A stretch of DNA of 64,000 nucleotides from NCBI RefSeq assembly GCF_019391655.1, contig NZ_JAHXPQ010000007.1:62001-126000 (forward strand), given 5' to 3'. Below are positions 1-9,291 of the stretch, piece by piece (within the stretch, counting starts at the first letter, position 1; every line of letters starts with the position of its first letter). This DNA is from Mucilaginibacter rivuli. GTDB taxonomy: Bacteria > Bacteroidota > Bacteroidia > Sphingobacteriales > Sphingobacteriaceae. The position numbers and the translations under genes were made by a program. The notes below the pieces were generated by a model. That model was not told the origin of the DNA. It saw only the letters and a list, made by a program, of their open reading frames with translations, and searched no databases.

Positions 1-2
1 AT

Positions 3-1421
3 GGGGTAGGAGTATTGGACCAACAATATGCTTTGGATAACTCAGGCTACAATAACTTTCATGGGCTTGATGCCAGTGTAAACTACCAGATGGGTTTTAA
101 AAAGAAGAAAGATCAGTTGCTTACTTTATCATATAAGTATAGCTACTCGCCTAATGCGCAGTTTAATGATAACGTGATCAGCAATACATATAAATATGGG
201 CAGCGTAATTATCAACAGTACAATGAGTCTGGTAATAAAGAACATACCATTCAGTTAGATTATGTTCAGCCAGTTAACAAAAAAATAAACATTGAAGCAG
301 GTGGTAAGGCAATATTGCGGAATAACTACAGCGATTTTACTACCAAAACCCAAAATACAACAACGAACGAATACGAACTTACAACAGATCAAAGCAATAA
401 CTTTGATTATAACCAGGATGTGTATTCCCTTTATAATTCATATCAGCTCAAGTTTGAAAAATGGACAGCCAAAGCAGGTTTGCGTATTGAACATACTGAA
501 ACCAATGCCAGGTTTTCTTCAATTGGTACCCCTGTTACATCAAATTATGATAACCTGATACCATCACTATCAGTGCAGCATAATTTTAAAAGCAGCAGTG
601 TTACTTTTGGCTTTACGCAACGCATACAACGCCCGGGTATTTACCAGTTGAACCCTTTTGTAGATAAATCCAATCCTAAATTTATAAATACAGGTAACCC
701 TGACCTGAAACCCGAATTAAATAATACTTTCGAACTCAACTTTAGCAGTTTTTCAAAAAACTCCATTACTGCGGGTTTAAGCTACGCGTTTTCTGATAAT
801 TCTATCCAGAATGTAAGTATCAGGAGTACTCAAATTGTAAATGGAGTAACAGATACTATAACTACAACAACGTTTCAAAACCTGGGCAGTAATAAAACAT
901 TGGGTTTAAACTTAAATACTAACCTGTCGCCTGTAAAAGGGTTAAATATCAGCATTAATGCCCAACTTACCCACTTGTGGTTAAAAGGCACTTATAATGG
1001 TAATTTATATAGCAATGATGGTTTTGGTGGCAATGTATTTTTAAATACCGGCTATAAGTTTAAAAGCGGTTACCGCATAGGTTTTAACGGCGGTTACTTT
1101 TATGGCGATGTAACGTTACAGGGTCGCAATGGCGATTATATGTACAATTCGTATGTTGTTGGTAAAGATTTCCTGAAGAATAATAAGGCAACTATATCAT
1201 TGGTAGCTAACAATCCTTACCGTAAGTATTTTAATCAGAAATCATACACCAATACGGCCGATTTTAACCAGTCGAGTTATTACAAAGGGCCATATCAAAG
1301 CTTCGCGGTGCGTTTTAATTATCGTTTTGGCAAACTAAACAGCGATATTAAAAAGAACCAGCGCGGTATTAATAATGATGATACAAAAGGCGGCGGAGGT
1401 AATAAAACCAGCGGGAATTAA
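3..1421 (+). CDS. Outer membrane beta-barrel / TonB-dependent receptor-like protein, 5' truncated
   Basis: The reading frame is open to the left edge of the window, so the N-terminus (signal peptide, carboxypeptidase-like and plug regions) is missing; only about 470 C-terminal residues are seen. These alternate short hydrophobic/aromatic strands with polar turns. They include the signature of the large Bacteroidota outer-membrane beta-barrel family: a QRPG motif followed by GNPDLKPE, where the last barrel strands begin, and a final YRFGKLN strand. The tail is a polar Gly/Asn/Asp-rich stretch after the last strand, common in this family. The likely role is an outer-membrane transporter or receptor of unknown substrate. 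No SusD partner is visible downstream. The next gene starts 12 bases later. Confidence 0.8.
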   Translation, partial: GVGVLDQQYALDNSGYNNFHGLDASVNYQMGFKKKKDQLLTLSYKYSYSPNAQFNDNVISNTYKYGQRNYQQYNESGNKEHTIQLDYVQPVNKKINIEAGGKAILRNNYSDFTTKTQNTTTNEYELTTDQSNNFDYNQDVYSLYNSYQLKFEKWTAKAGLRIEHTETNARFSSIGTPVTSNYDNLIPSLSVQHNFKSSSVTFGFTQRIQRPGIYQLNPFVDKSNPKFINTGNPDLKPELNNTFELNFSSFSKNSITAGLSYAFSDNSIQNVSIRSTQIVNGVTDTITTTTFQNLGSNKTLGLNLNTNLSPVKGLNISINAQLTHLWLKGTYNGNLYSNDGFGGNVFLNTGYKFKSGYRIGFNGGYFYGDVTLQGRNGDYMYNSYVVGKDFLKNNKATISLVANNPYRKYFNQKSYTNTADFNQSSYYKGPYQSFAVRFNYRFGKLNSDIKKNQRGINNDDTKGGGGNKTSGN

Positions 1422-1433
1422 TAAATTAGTCGC

Positions 1434-1781
1434 ATGAAAGTTTACGGAATAACAAATTGCAATACGGTAAAAAAAGCTTTAGACTGGTTAAAATCAAATA
1501 AAGTTGATTATGAGTTCCACGATTTTAAAAAGTTAGGCATATCTACCGAAAAACTGGATGAATGGAATACCAAAGCAGGCTACGAGAAATTTATGAACAA
1601 GCAAGGCCTAACCTGGAAACAACTGGATCCATCAGTTAAGGAAAGCATTACCGGGAAACAGCCTGCATTGAAACTCTTGCAGCAAAAAACCAGTATGATA
1701 AAGCGCCCTGTTATTGAAGATAATGGCTTTTTGTACTTTGGTTTTGATGAGCATGTTTACACCGGGCATTTTGGTAAGTAG
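1434..1781 (+). CDS. ArsC/Spx-family thioredoxin-fold protein (YffB-like)
   Basis: A 115-residue protein of the arsenate reductase-like family. The N-terminus has the family pattern VYGITNCNTVKKA, with a single cysteine where Spx proteins have CxxC. The middle carries the EFHDFKK segment and the C-terminus has the KRPVIE element typical of ArsC/YffB proteins. Length fits the family (110-120 residues). Family members are glutathione- or thiol-dependent reductases, or in the Spx branch RNA-polymerase-binding regulators; the lone cysteine favours the YffB-like branch. No arsenic-resistance genes are nearby, so arsenate reduction is not supported by context. Confidence 0.8.
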   Translation: MKVYGITNCNTVKKALDWLKSNKVDYEFHDFKKLGISTEKLDEWNTKAGYEKFMNKQGLTWKQLDPSVKESITGKQPALKLLQQKTSMIKRPVIEDNGFLYFGFDEHVYTGHFGK

Positions 1782-1819
1782 CTGATACGTATTGTAAAAA
1801 AGTTGTCTCAAAGTTAATT

Positions 1820-1827
1820 TAGCTTTG
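1820..1827 (+). promoter_or_regulatory. Possible -7 promoter element (TAGCTTTG)
   Basis: Matches the Bacteroidota primary-sigma -7 consensus TAnnTTTG in the gap before the M1 peptidase gene at 1900. The -33 element is not clear, so this is tentative. Confidence 0.4.
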
Positions 1828-1899
1828 ATTTTATTGCGTTGGATTGTGCTGAATGCGATTTTATATTCATATTAGCATTCTCATTAACTGACGTATTAA

Positions 1900-3915
1900 A
1901 TGAATTTTAAATTAATTGCAGTTGTAATACTGGCAGGTACAGCCGGAATGTTTACAACCACTAATGCACAACGCAGGCAACTCGGTGCCTCAACCGATAC
2001 TGTTGCTACAAACTACAACTATCACGATGCATTTGCTCCACTATTCTATACCAAAAATGGATCGGAATACCGTTCAGCAAGTGGCCAGCCCGGCCCAAAG
2101 TATTGGCAAAACCGTGCCGACTATGTGCTGAATGCTACTTTAAACGAGCAGCTCAACCAAATTACCGGCAGCGAAATATTAACCTACACCAACAATAGTC
2201 CCGATAAGCTGTCATTTTTATGGATGCAGTTGGATCAAAACCTTTTTAAAAGCGATTCACGTGGATCTGCCATTGTGCCCCTGCAAGGAAGCCGTAATTG
2301 GGGCAACGGGCAAAAGTTTGATGCCGGTTACAAAATCAAATCAATAAAGCTTTTATCCCAGGAAAAAGGAAAGCCTGCTACCGAAACAGACCTGCAATAC
2401 CTGGTTGATGATACCCGTATGCAGGTGTACTTACCATCAGACGTAGCACCCGACGGCGGGCAGGTTAAACTGAAGATAGAATATTCATTCATATCACCCG
2501 ACTATGGTTCAGACCGTATGGGGGTATTGGGCACCAAGCAAAGTAAGAACGGTAAAATATTTACCATAGCGCAATGGTACCCCCGCATGTACGTGTACGA
2601 TGACATCAATGGATGGAACCCGCAACCCTATACAGGCCCGGGCGAGTTTTACCTTGAGTACGGCGATTTTGATATTAATATTACCGCTCCGGCAAACCAT
2701 ATTGTAGTTTGCTCCGGCGAGTTGCAAAACCCACAGGATGTATATACACCGGAGCAGCTAAAACGCTGGGCGCAGGCCGAGCAGAGTGAAACCACAGTGC
2801 TTATCCGTTCAGCATCCGAAGTAACAAACCCATCATCCCGCCCGGCAGGTAAAGCCGAACTGACGTGGAAGTTTAAGATCAAAAATGCCCGTGATGCTTC
2901 ATGGGGCTCATCGGCCGCGTTTATTATTGATGCCGCTAAAATGAATTTGCCAAGTGGCCGCAAAGCCATGTCCATATCAGCTTACCCGGTTGAAAGCGAT
3001 GGCAAAGATGCATGGGGCAGATCAACAGAGTATACCAAAAAATCTATTGAGTATAACTCAAAAAAATGGTTTGAATTTCCCTACCCTAACGCCACTACAG
3101 TTGCGGGCATTGTTGGTGGTATGGAGTATCCGGGTATTGTTTTTTGCGGATATGCATCAGCAGGGGCCGGGCTTTGGGGCGTAAACGATCATGAGTTTGG
3201 CCATACCTGGTTCCCGATGATCGTTGGCTCGAACGAACGCTTGTACGGATGGATGGACGAAGGCTTTAACACTTTTATCAATAGCTTATCCACTTATTAC
3301 TTTAACAATGGTGAATATCGCAAGCTACGCTCGGATATGCACATTACGGGAGCTAACATGACCCGCCCTGCCCTGGATCCGGTTTTAACCGTGCCCGATA
3401 ATACTAAAGAACCCAACACCGGAACCTTACTTTATAATAAACCCGCCGCAGGGCTAACGTTATTGCGAGAACAGGTATTGGGCGCTCAACGCTTTGATCT
3501 GGCCTTCCGTACTTACATTAATCGCTGGGCATTTAAGCACCCAACGCCTGATGATTTTTTCCATACGATGGAAAATGTATCAGGCGAAAATCTGAATTGG
3601 TTTTGGAGGAGTTGGATTGTAAACAACTGGCGCTTAGACCAGGCTGTGCGCACGGTTAAATATGTTAAAGACGACCCGAAACAAGGTGCGGTGATCACCA
3701 TTATCAACAACGAAAAAATGCCGATGCCGGTTATTATGGAGATTAAAACCATAAGCGGAAAAACAGAACGCATTAAATTGCCTGTCGAAATATGGGAACG
3801 CAATATAAGCTGGACATTTATCTATCCTTCAACCGAAGAATTGCAGTCAGTAGAAATTGATCCTGATCATATGATGCCTGATATTAATTCCGACAACAAT
3901 ACCTGGAAAAAGTAA
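1900..3915 (+). CDS. Secreted M1-family zinc metallopeptidase
   Basis: A 671-residue protein with an N-terminal signal peptide (hydrophobic run about residues 5-22, ending near Ala-Gln). The gluzincin zinc site is intact: HEFGH at residues 431-435, followed after 18 residues by the third ligand Glu454. The exopeptidase substrate motif GxMEN appears as GGMEYPG (residues 406-412). This is the known M1 arrangement, with the N-terminal beta-sheet domain first and the catalytic domain second. Probably a periplasmic or surface aminopeptidase. It differs from the second M1 enzyme at 52963 in size and C-terminal domain. A strong terminator follows at 3923. Confidence 0.9.
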   Translation: MNFKLIAVVILAGTAGMFTTTNAQRRQLGASTDTVATNYNYHDAFAPLFYTKNGSEYRSASGQPGPKYWQNRADYVLNATLNEQLNQITGSEILTYTNNSPDKLSFLWMQLDQNLFKSDSRGSAIVPLQGSRNWGNGQKFDAGYKIKSIKLLSQEKGKPATETDLQYLVDDTRMQVYLPSDVAPDGGQVKLKIEYSFISPDYGSDRMGVLGTKQSKNGKIFTIAQWYPRMYVYDDINGWNPQPYTGPGEFYLEYGDFDINITAPANHIVVCSGELQNPQDVYTPEQLKRWAQAEQSETTVLIRSASEVTNPSSRPAGKAELTWKFKIKNARDASWGSSAAFIIDAAKMNLPSGRKAMSISAYPVESDGKDAWGRSTEYTKKSIEYNSKKWFEFPYPNATTVAGIVGGMEYPGIVFCGYASAGAGLWGVNDHEFGHTWFPMIVGSNERLYGWMDEGFNTFINSLSTYYFNNGEYRKLRSDMHITGANMTRPALDPVLTVPDNTKEPNTGTLLYNKPAAGLTLLREQVLGAQRFDLAFRTYINRWAFKHPTPDDFFHTMENVSGENLNWFWRSWIVNNWRLDQAVRTVKYVKDDPKQGAVITIINNEKMPMPVIMEIKTISGKTERIKLPVEIWERNISWTFIYPSTEELQSVEIDPDHMMPDINSDNNTWKK

Positions 3916-3922
3916 TCACCTC

Positions 3923-3966
3923 AAAAATACCCCGGCTAAACCTAACAGACCGGGGTATTTTTTTTT
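3923..3966 (+). terminator. Rho-independent terminator after the M1 peptidase
   Basis: A 13-base stem (AAAAATACCCCGG paired with CCGGGGTATTTTT) and a T-run follow the stop codon by a few bases. The A-run on the left arm means it could also stop transcription from the other strand. Confidence 0.85.
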
Positions 3967-3997
3967 GAGTATATTGGCATCAATTTTATAACCACAC

Positions 3998-4897
3998 ATG
4001 CTTTCAGTTGCACACCAGGTTTTTTTAGCAGTAGCCGCTAATTTGAGTTTTTCAAAAGCCGCGCAGGTTTTATTTATTACACAACCTGCAGTAAGTAAGC
4101 ACATCAAGTTACTTGAAGATCAGTATAAAGTGCCCTTATTTGAACGCAAAGGGGCTTCTATATTACTTACAGAAGCGGGTACCATGCTATATAATCACCT
4201 GCTAAAAGCCCGTGAGATACAACGCAGCATCGAGTATGATCTGTCAACCTTAACAAACGTATCAAATGCTGCAGGGCATTTACGCCTTGGGGCCAGCACT
4301 ACAATAGCATTATATATTCTGCCATCAATACTATCCGATTTTCAGCGTGAGTTTGAGAATGTTGATATTCAACTGGTTAATCGTAACTCCGAATATATAT
4401 TGAACGCCCTGCTTAACCACGAGGTTGACCTGGGCATTATCGAAGTGGAGAACAAGCTCACCACAGTATCTTATGAAAAATTTATAAGCGACGAAGTAAT
4501 ACCTGTTTGCTCATCAAAAAGCCCTTTGGCAGGTAGGCAATTAACCCTCAAACAGCTTACACAAACCCCGATAGCTTTACGCGAAAGGGGGTCGGGAACG
4601 CTTAATGCCTTAACAAAGGCCCTCTCCGAAAATCATATCAAAACATCCGAGCTTTCTGTAAAGATACGCCTTGGCGGGACAGAGGCCTTAAAGAACTTTC
4701 TCCTGGCCGATCAATGCCTTGGCTTTATGCCCCGACCCTCTATCATACGCCAGTTAGCCGAAGGCGACCTTGTTGAAGTGCCCGTAGAAGGCCTGAATAT
4801 TAAACGTGATTTCTTCTTCATTCGCCGTAAAGGAACCGAAGAGCATGGCCTTACCGGTAACTTTATCCAATTTGCAACACGCAGCGTAAAAATTTAG
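3998..4897 (+). CDS. LysR-family transcriptional regulator
   Basis: A 299-residue protein with the N-terminal winged helix-turn-helix of LysR regulators: residues about 4-60, including SFSKAAQVLFITQPAVSKHIKLLE and the LFER wing. A periplasmic-binding-like effector domain follows (about residues 90-295). The PfpI-like gene lies 75 bases downstream on the same strand, so autoregulation plus control of that gene is possible, but LysR targets are more often divergent and none is divergent here. A CysB/CbbR-like subtype cannot be assigned by eye. Confidence 0.9.
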   Translation: MLSVAHQVFLAVAANLSFSKAAQVLFITQPAVSKHIKLLEDQYKVPLFERKGASILLTEAGTMLYNHLLKAREIQRSIEYDLSTLTNVSNAAGHLRLGASTTIALYILPSILSDFQREFENVDIQLVNRNSEYILNALLNHEVDLGIIEVENKLTTVSYEKFISDEVIPVCSSKSPLAGRQLTLKQLTQTPIALRERGSGTLNALTKALSENHIKTSELSVKIRLGGTEALKNFLLADQCLGFMPRPSIIRQLAEGDLVEVPVEGLNIKRDFFFIRRKGTEEHGLTGNFIQFATRSVKI

Positions 4898-4972
4898 AAA
4901 AACTTAAAACCTTGTCTTGGTTAAAATGTAATTAATAGTAATAAACTTATTAAGCTATTAATTACGTTTTAT

Positions 4973-5524
4973 ATGGGATACCTGAATAACCTGAAAGTGG
5001 CCATCTTAACCGAAGAGGGTTTTGAACAAATAGAACTTACCAGCCCTAAACAAGCGCTCGAAGATATGGGTGCGACGGTTGATATCGTATCGCCAAACAA
5101 AAGTACCCATATTAAGGCATGGGATACCGATAAATGGGGCATAGAAGTAGAGGTTGACAGGCATTTAAGCGAAGTTAGCCCTCATGATTATGATGCCCTG
5201 GTATTACCCGGTGGTGTACTTAACCCCGATAAACTACGGCAAAATAAAGAAGCTGTAGCATTTGCAGCCTCATTTTTAGCTGAAGGTAAACCCGTAGCGG
5301 CAATATGCCATGGTCCGCAGTTGCTTATAGAAACAGGGATGCTGGCAGGCCGTAAATTAACTTCATTTCCGGCACTGCAAACCGATCTTAAAAACGCTGG
5401 TGCGCAGTGGGAAGATACTGAAGTAATGGTTGACCGTAGCTTAATTACCAGTCGCTCGCCGGCCGACCTTGATGCCTTTAATCAAAAAATGATTGAAGAG
5501 ATAGCCGAAGGCGTACATGCGTAA
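4973..5524 (+). CDS. DJ-1/PfpI-family class I glutamine amidotransferase-like protein
   Basis: 183 residues. The nucleophile elbow AICHGPQLL places the catalytic-type cysteine at about residue 112. The N-terminus has the VAILTEEGFEQIEL pattern with the conserved Glu of the family, and LPGG precedes the elbow. Length is normal for PfpI/YhbO-type proteins. Such proteins act as stress proteins, proposed deglycases or proteases; the physiological substrate here is unknown. It follows the LysR gene and is separated from the carotenoid block by its own stop and a new -7 element. Confidence 0.85.
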   Translation: MGYLNNLKVAILTEEGFEQIELTSPKQALEDMGATVDIVSPNKSTHIKAWDTDKWGIEVEVDRHLSEVSPHDYDALVLPGGVLNPDKLRQNKEAVAFAASFLAEGKPVAAICHGPQLLIETGMLAGRKLTSFPALQTDLKNAGAQWEDTEVMVDRSLITSRSPADLDAFNQKMIEEIAEGVHA

Positions 5525-5554
5525 TTGGCGTTCTGATTTTTTGTTTTGATGGGC

Positions 5555-5562
5555 TATCTTTG
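5555..5562 (+). promoter_or_regulatory. -7 promoter element (TATCTTTG) for the desaturase gene
   Basis: An exact match to TAnnTTTG ending four bases before the ATG at 5567. Transcription would start at or beside the start codon, giving a leaderless or nearly leaderless mRNA. Confidence 0.55.
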
Positions 5563-5566
5563 AGCC

Positions 5567-7045
5567 ATGCCCAAACCTAAAGCCATCATCATCGGTGCCG
5601 GAATTGCCGGGATAGCTACCGCTATCCGCCTTGCGGTAAAAGGCTACAGGGTTGAGGTTTTTGAAGCCAACAGTTATGCCGGCGGCAAACTATCAGAGAT
5701 ACATCAAAACGGCTATCGCTTTGATGCAGGCCCCAGCCTGTTTACCATGGCCCAATATGTTGATGAGCTTTTCACCCTCGCGGGAAAAGTATCGGCTGAT
5801 GAGTTTACCTATCAAAAGCTCGATACCGTTTGCAAGTACTTCTATCCCGATGGCAGCACATTAACCGCTTATGCTGATGAACAACGGTTTGCACACGAAG
5901 TACAGTCAAAAACAACTGATACCGCGGCGACGGTACACGGTTATTTCAAAAACAGCTCAGCTATCTACGGCATTACTAATCATGTTTTTTTAGAGCGTTC
6001 GCTACACAGGCTCAAAACCTATTTACGTTGGGATACCCTCTGCTCTGTTTTGCGCTTGCCGCGGATAGACGCCCTCAGAACCATGCATCGGGCTAATCAA
6101 AGCTTCTTTAAGGATAAGCGCATGATACAATTTTTTGATCGTTATGCTACCTACAATGGTTCTAACCCGTACCAGGCACCGGCTACGCTCAATGTGATCC
6201 CTCATCTTGAGCAGCATTTTGGAGCTTATTTTCCCGATAAGGGCATGTACAGCATTACCACCAGTTTGGTTAAGCTGGCGGAATCTATCGGTGTTCAATT
6301 TCACTATAACAACCCGGTTGACGAAATTGTACTAGATAAGCAAAAGGCAACAGCCATTTTAGTAAATGGGGTGTTGCATAATGCGGATATCATTATCTCC
6401 AATATGGATGTATGGTTCACTTACAAAAAACTGCTGGCATCATACCCTGGTCTGCAACCTAAACGTATCTTACAGCAGGAGCGGAGCAGTTCTGCACTCA
6501 TATTTTACTGGGGGATAAAAAAGCAGTTTTCTCAGCTTGATCTGCATAACATCTTCTTCAGTGCTGATTATGAAGATGAGTTTAACGCCATCTGGAAACA
6601 AAGAACGATCTGTGCCGACCCGACGGTCTATGTCAACATCAGCGCCAAACTAAAACCCGACGATGCCCCGGCGGGATGCGAAAACTGGTTCGTGATGATC
6701 AACGTTCCGGCTAATACCGGTCAGGATTGGGACCTGCTTATTGCCGAAGCACGCAGGAATATTCAAGCCAAACTTTCAAAATGCCTTGGCGAGGATATTT
6801 CCCAACTCATCCAATGCGAATCCATCCTCGATCCGCGCAGCATCGAATCTAAAACATCATCTTATCAGGGCTCGCTGTACGGCAACAGTTCCAACGGACA
6901 AATGGCTGCTTTTTTAAGGCACGCCAACCGATCATCAAAAGTTAAAAACCTCTATTTCTGCGGCGGCAGCGTCCACCCCGGCGGCGGCATCCCCTTGGCC
7001 CTGCTCTCCGCCAAAATTGTCAGCGATTGGGTATCTAAGGATTGA
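5567..7045 (+). CDS. Phytoene desaturase-family (CrtI/CrtD-type) carotenoid desaturase
   Basis: 492 residues. The N-terminus has the FAD dinucleotide-binding fold (IIGAGIAGIATAIRLA, residues about 8-23), with the acidic end of beta-2 (VFEAN) and the AGGK motif. The C-terminus has the CrtI-family signature FCGGSVHPGGGIPLALLSAK. Family members insert double bonds into or oxidise linear C40 carotenoids. Because CruF-like, CruG-like and CrtW-like genes follow, the CrtD role (C-3',4' desaturation of a 1-hydroxylated psi end) fits better than primary phytoene desaturation; this is inference from context. No phytoene synthase or lycopene cyclase is visible in the window. Confidence 0.8.
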   Translation: MPKPKAIIIGAGIAGIATAIRLAVKGYRVEVFEANSYAGGKLSEIHQNGYRFDAGPSLFTMAQYVDELFTLAGKVSADEFTYQKLDTVCKYFYPDGSTLTAYADEQRFAHEVQSKTTDTAATVHGYFKNSSAIYGITNHVFLERSLHRLKTYLRWDTLCSVLRLPRIDALRTMHRANQSFFKDKRMIQFFDRYATYNGSNPYQAPATLNVIPHLEQHFGAYFPDKGMYSITTSLVKLAESIGVQFHYNNPVDEIVLDKQKATAILVNGVLHNADIIISNMDVWFTYKKLLASYPGLQPKRILQQERSSSALIFYWGIKKQFSQLDLHNIFFSADYEDEFNAIWKQRTICADPTVYVNISAKLKPDDAPAGCENWFVMINVPANTGQDWDLLIAEARRNIQAKLSKCLGEDISQLIQCESILDPRSIESKTSSYQGSLYGNSSNGQMAAFLRHANRSSKVKNLYFCGGSVHPGGGIPLALLSAKIVSDWVSKD

Positions 7046-7165
7046 TTTATTGAATGATCGATTGATGGATTCAATGTGCAAATGATTAACCTGTTCTATT
7101 CTCACAATTATACCTTTCCTTCATTCCTTCAATCAATAAATCAAAAATCAATAAATCAAACATAA
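7046..7165. repeat. Intergenic repeat of the TTGATTTATTGA word family
   Basis: The gap holds degenerate tandem copies of ATTGATTTATTGAATGATTG and, at its end, the reverse complement (AATCAATAAATCAAA). Similar text recurs at 47354-47425 and 48262-48325. A short TGTGCAAATG copy lies inside. No coding potential is seen. Confidence 0.65.
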
Positions 7166-7183
7166 AAACAACAACTGCGTTAA

Positions 7184-7215
7184 TTGAGCAAATAAGGCAA
7201 TAACTGTTAACTTAG
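7184..7215 (+). promoter_or_regulatory. Promoter candidate for the carotenoid tailoring operon
   Basis: A TTG at 7184 and TAACTTAG at 7208-7215 are 21 bases apart. This is the Bacteroidota -33/-7 geometry with one mismatch in the -7 element. The ATG of the hydrolase follows at 7223. Confidence 0.45.
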
Positions 7216-7222
7216 CACCCTA

Positions 7223-8041
7223 ATGGGCTTTCTTAAAATTCCCGGCCTCGGTACGGTACATTATCACGAATACGGCACAGGCACAAAACCCCTGCTCGCT
7301 TTTCACGGCTACGGCATGACGGGTAAACAATTCCATGTGCTTGAGCAATCCGTACTCAGCGAGTACCGGGTATACGGTTTCGATCACTTTTTTCATGGCG
7401 ATAGCAAACTGGAGAACTGGACAGAAAAGCAAATTTTAGCAGGCATGCCCCGCCAAAGGGTAAAAGCCTATGCCGAAGCATGGTTTAGCATTCATGGCCG
7501 CCAGCGCATTTCGCTCATGGCGTATTCAATAGGCGCTAACCTGGCGCTTATTTTACTGGAAGAATACCCCGACCTGGTTGATGAACTCATCCTGATGGCG
7601 CCCGATGGTTTAGCAGGATACAAAGGTTTTAGCTTTTTACAGCATCATCCCGCGGGCAGGCTATTGTTTAAAACAGCTACCAAAAGCAAATGGTTGATGC
7701 CCGGCATCCTCAAAACACTTAAGCGGTTTAAAACTATCGACGATAGTTTATACACCATTGCCTATAACGAAGTAGATACCATAAAAAAGCGCGAAGATGT
7801 ATTTTATACGCTCAACCTCATCCGCTTTTTACAGCCCGATATGCAAAAGGTTATCGCCTTGATAAATCAATACCATATTAAGTGCACGCTTATTTTTGGT
7901 CGTGATGATCTGCTCTTCCCGCTCAAACCTGCTTTGCCTCTTATTGAGCAAATCGAGGGCGCCGAAGTGCATGAAGTACCCATGGGCCACTGGCTGGTAA
8001 CAAAAGAATTAGATAATTATTTAGTTAATTTGGCGGTATGA
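7223..8041 (+). CDS. Alpha/beta-hydrolase in the carotenoid operon
   Basis: 272 residues of alpha/beta-hydrolase fold: oxyanion region FHGYGMTG (about residues 28-35), nucleophile elbow AYSIGANLAL, a late FGRDDLLFP acid strand and a terminal GHWLV histidine. The substrate is unknown. Its stop overlaps the start of the first acyltransferase (ATGA), so it is translationally coupled to the acyltransferase/glycosyltransferase block. By context it could act on an acyl or glycosyl-carotenoid intermediate, for example as an acyl transferase or esterase, but nothing in the sequence proves this. Confidence 0.8.
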   Translation: MGFLKIPGLGTVHYHEYGTGTKPLLAFHGYGMTGKQFHVLEQSVLSEYRVYGFDHFFHGDSKLENWTEKQILAGMPRQRVKAYAEAWFSIHGRQRISLMAYSIGANLALILLEEYPDLVDELILMAPDGLAGYKGFSFLQHHPAGRLLFKTATKSKWLMPGILKTLKRFKTIDDSLYTIAYNEVDTIKKREDVFYTLNLIRFLQPDMQKVIALINQYHIKCTLIFGRDDLLFPLKPALPLIEQIEGAEVHEVPMGHWLVTKELDNYLVNLAV

Positions 8042-8664
8042 TACCTGCACGCAGAAATAACACCCTCAGTAATATGTTTGCAAGGTACATGCGCTTTCGT
8101 ATGCGCAGGGCTTTTAAAACTATCGAGATAGCCACGCCTGTTACGGTAAAAGAGGGGCATTCCATATTGTTGCTCTGTAATCACTTTAGTTGGTGGGACG
8201 GCTTTTTTGGTAATTACCTTGCCTATTGGGTGCTTAAACGCAAGCTGTATATCATGATGCAGCATGATCACCTGGAGAAGCGTATGCTCTTTAACCTGTT
8301 TGGTGGCTTTTCTATCGAGCGTGGTACCCGCGAAATGATGAAATCATTATGGTATGCTGCCGATCTGCTCAACAATGCCGAGAACCTGGTAGTGGTATTC
8401 CCGCAAGGCGAACTGATCTCAAATCATACCACTACCGTGAGTGTAGAGAAAGGCATTGAGCGTTTGGTGAACCACATCAAAGGGCCATGCCAGATTGTTT
8501 ATTGTGCCACGCTGATCGATTATTTTGAGAGCCTAAAACCATCGGCTTACATGCATTTGTATGATTGCGGTGTAGCCGGGCAAGTACCATTTGAAGAGCT
8601 TAATCAAAACATCCAGAACTTTCACCAACAGGCTTTAAAAGACCAGGTTAACGTAGCACATTAA
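8038..8664 (+). CDS. PlsC-type (lysophospholipid-like) acyltransferase, copy 1
   Basis: 208 residues. The acyltransferase motif I H(x)4D is seen as NHFSWWD, and the motif III region as FPQGE. The fold and length match short PlsC/CruH-like acyltransferases. The ATG overlaps the stop of the hydrolase. The next gene, four bases downstream, is a paralogue with the same NHFSWWDGF and FPQG blocks. In this setting the likely acceptor is a glycosyl carotenoid, giving an acyl-glycoside as in salinixanthin-type pigments; that is inference. Acylation of phospholipid is the alternative. Confidence 0.8.
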   Translation: MIPARRNNTLSNMFARYMRFRMRRAFKTIEIATPVTVKEGHSILLLCNHFSWWDGFFGNYLAYWVLKRKLYIMMQHDHLEKRMLFNLFGGFSIERGTREMMKSLWYAADLLNNAENLVVVFPQGELISNHTTTVSVEKGIERLVNHIKGPCQIVYCATLIDYFESLKPSAYMHLYDCGVAGQVPFEELNQNIQNFHQQALKDQVNVAH

Positions 8665-8667
8665 CTA

Positions 8668-9291
8668 ATGATCAAACCTAAACAGAACTTTATTATTACG
8701 GGTTTCTTTAACAGGTACATCAGTTGGATCATTAGTCGCCATTTTCAAAAAGTAACTTTTAACTGGGCTGATTTTGATGAGGACAAATCCATCCTGCTCA
8801 TCGCCAACCATTTTAGCTGGTGGGACGGCTTTTTACTTTACCACCTCAATAAGATATATTTCAAAAAAGCGTTCCATATCATGGTGCTTAATGATACCAT
8901 GCAAAAAGTTGGCTTTATGAAATATCTGGGCGCTTTCTCTGTCACTAAAAACTCCAGGGAAGTTATCGGGTCGCTGGATTACGCGGCCGGGCTTTTAAAT
9001 GAAAATAACAATATGGTCGTGATATTCCCGCAAGGCAAACTGTATTCAAACTTTGTTGATAGGGTTGAATTTGAAAAGGGCTTATCCCGCATAACAGCGC
9101 AGGCACCGGCAAATTTTCAGTATGTTTTATCGGCAAGCTTTATAGAACACTTTCAGTATAAAAAGCCATCGGTATTTATGGGTTTAAAAGTTTTGGATAA
9201 AGCCGACATTGCAACGCCCGAACAGCTACACAGCATATATCAGCAACATTACCAATTAACAAAATCGCAGCAAACACGTACAACAGTTTAA
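8668..9291 (+). CDS. PlsC-type acyltransferase, copy 2 (tandem paralogue)
   Basis: 207 residues with motif I NHFSWWD and FPQGK, and the same overall pattern as the preceding gene. The pair therefore looks like an old tandem duplication that has diverged (many differences outside the motifs). The stop codon is immediately followed by the ATG of the glycosyltransferase. The two copies could add different acyl chains, act as a heterodimer or use different acceptors; sequence alone does not distinguish these. Confidence 0.8.
   Translation: MIKPKQNFIITGFFNRYISWIISRHFQKVTFNWADFDEDKSILLIANHFSWWDGFLLYHLNKIYFKKAFHIMVLNDTMQKVGFMKYLGAFSVTKNSREVIGSLDYAAGLLNENNNMVVIFPQGKLYSNFVDRVEFEKGLSRITAQAPANFQYVLSASFIEHFQYKKPSVFMGLKVLDKADIATPEQLHSIYQQHYQLTKSQQTRTTV

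Noticed and set aside
1434..1781. ArsC-like gene as part of an arsenic operon
   Set aside because: No ArsR, ArsB/Acr3 or other arsenic genes are nearby, and the single-cysteine YffB-type pattern is common outside such operons.
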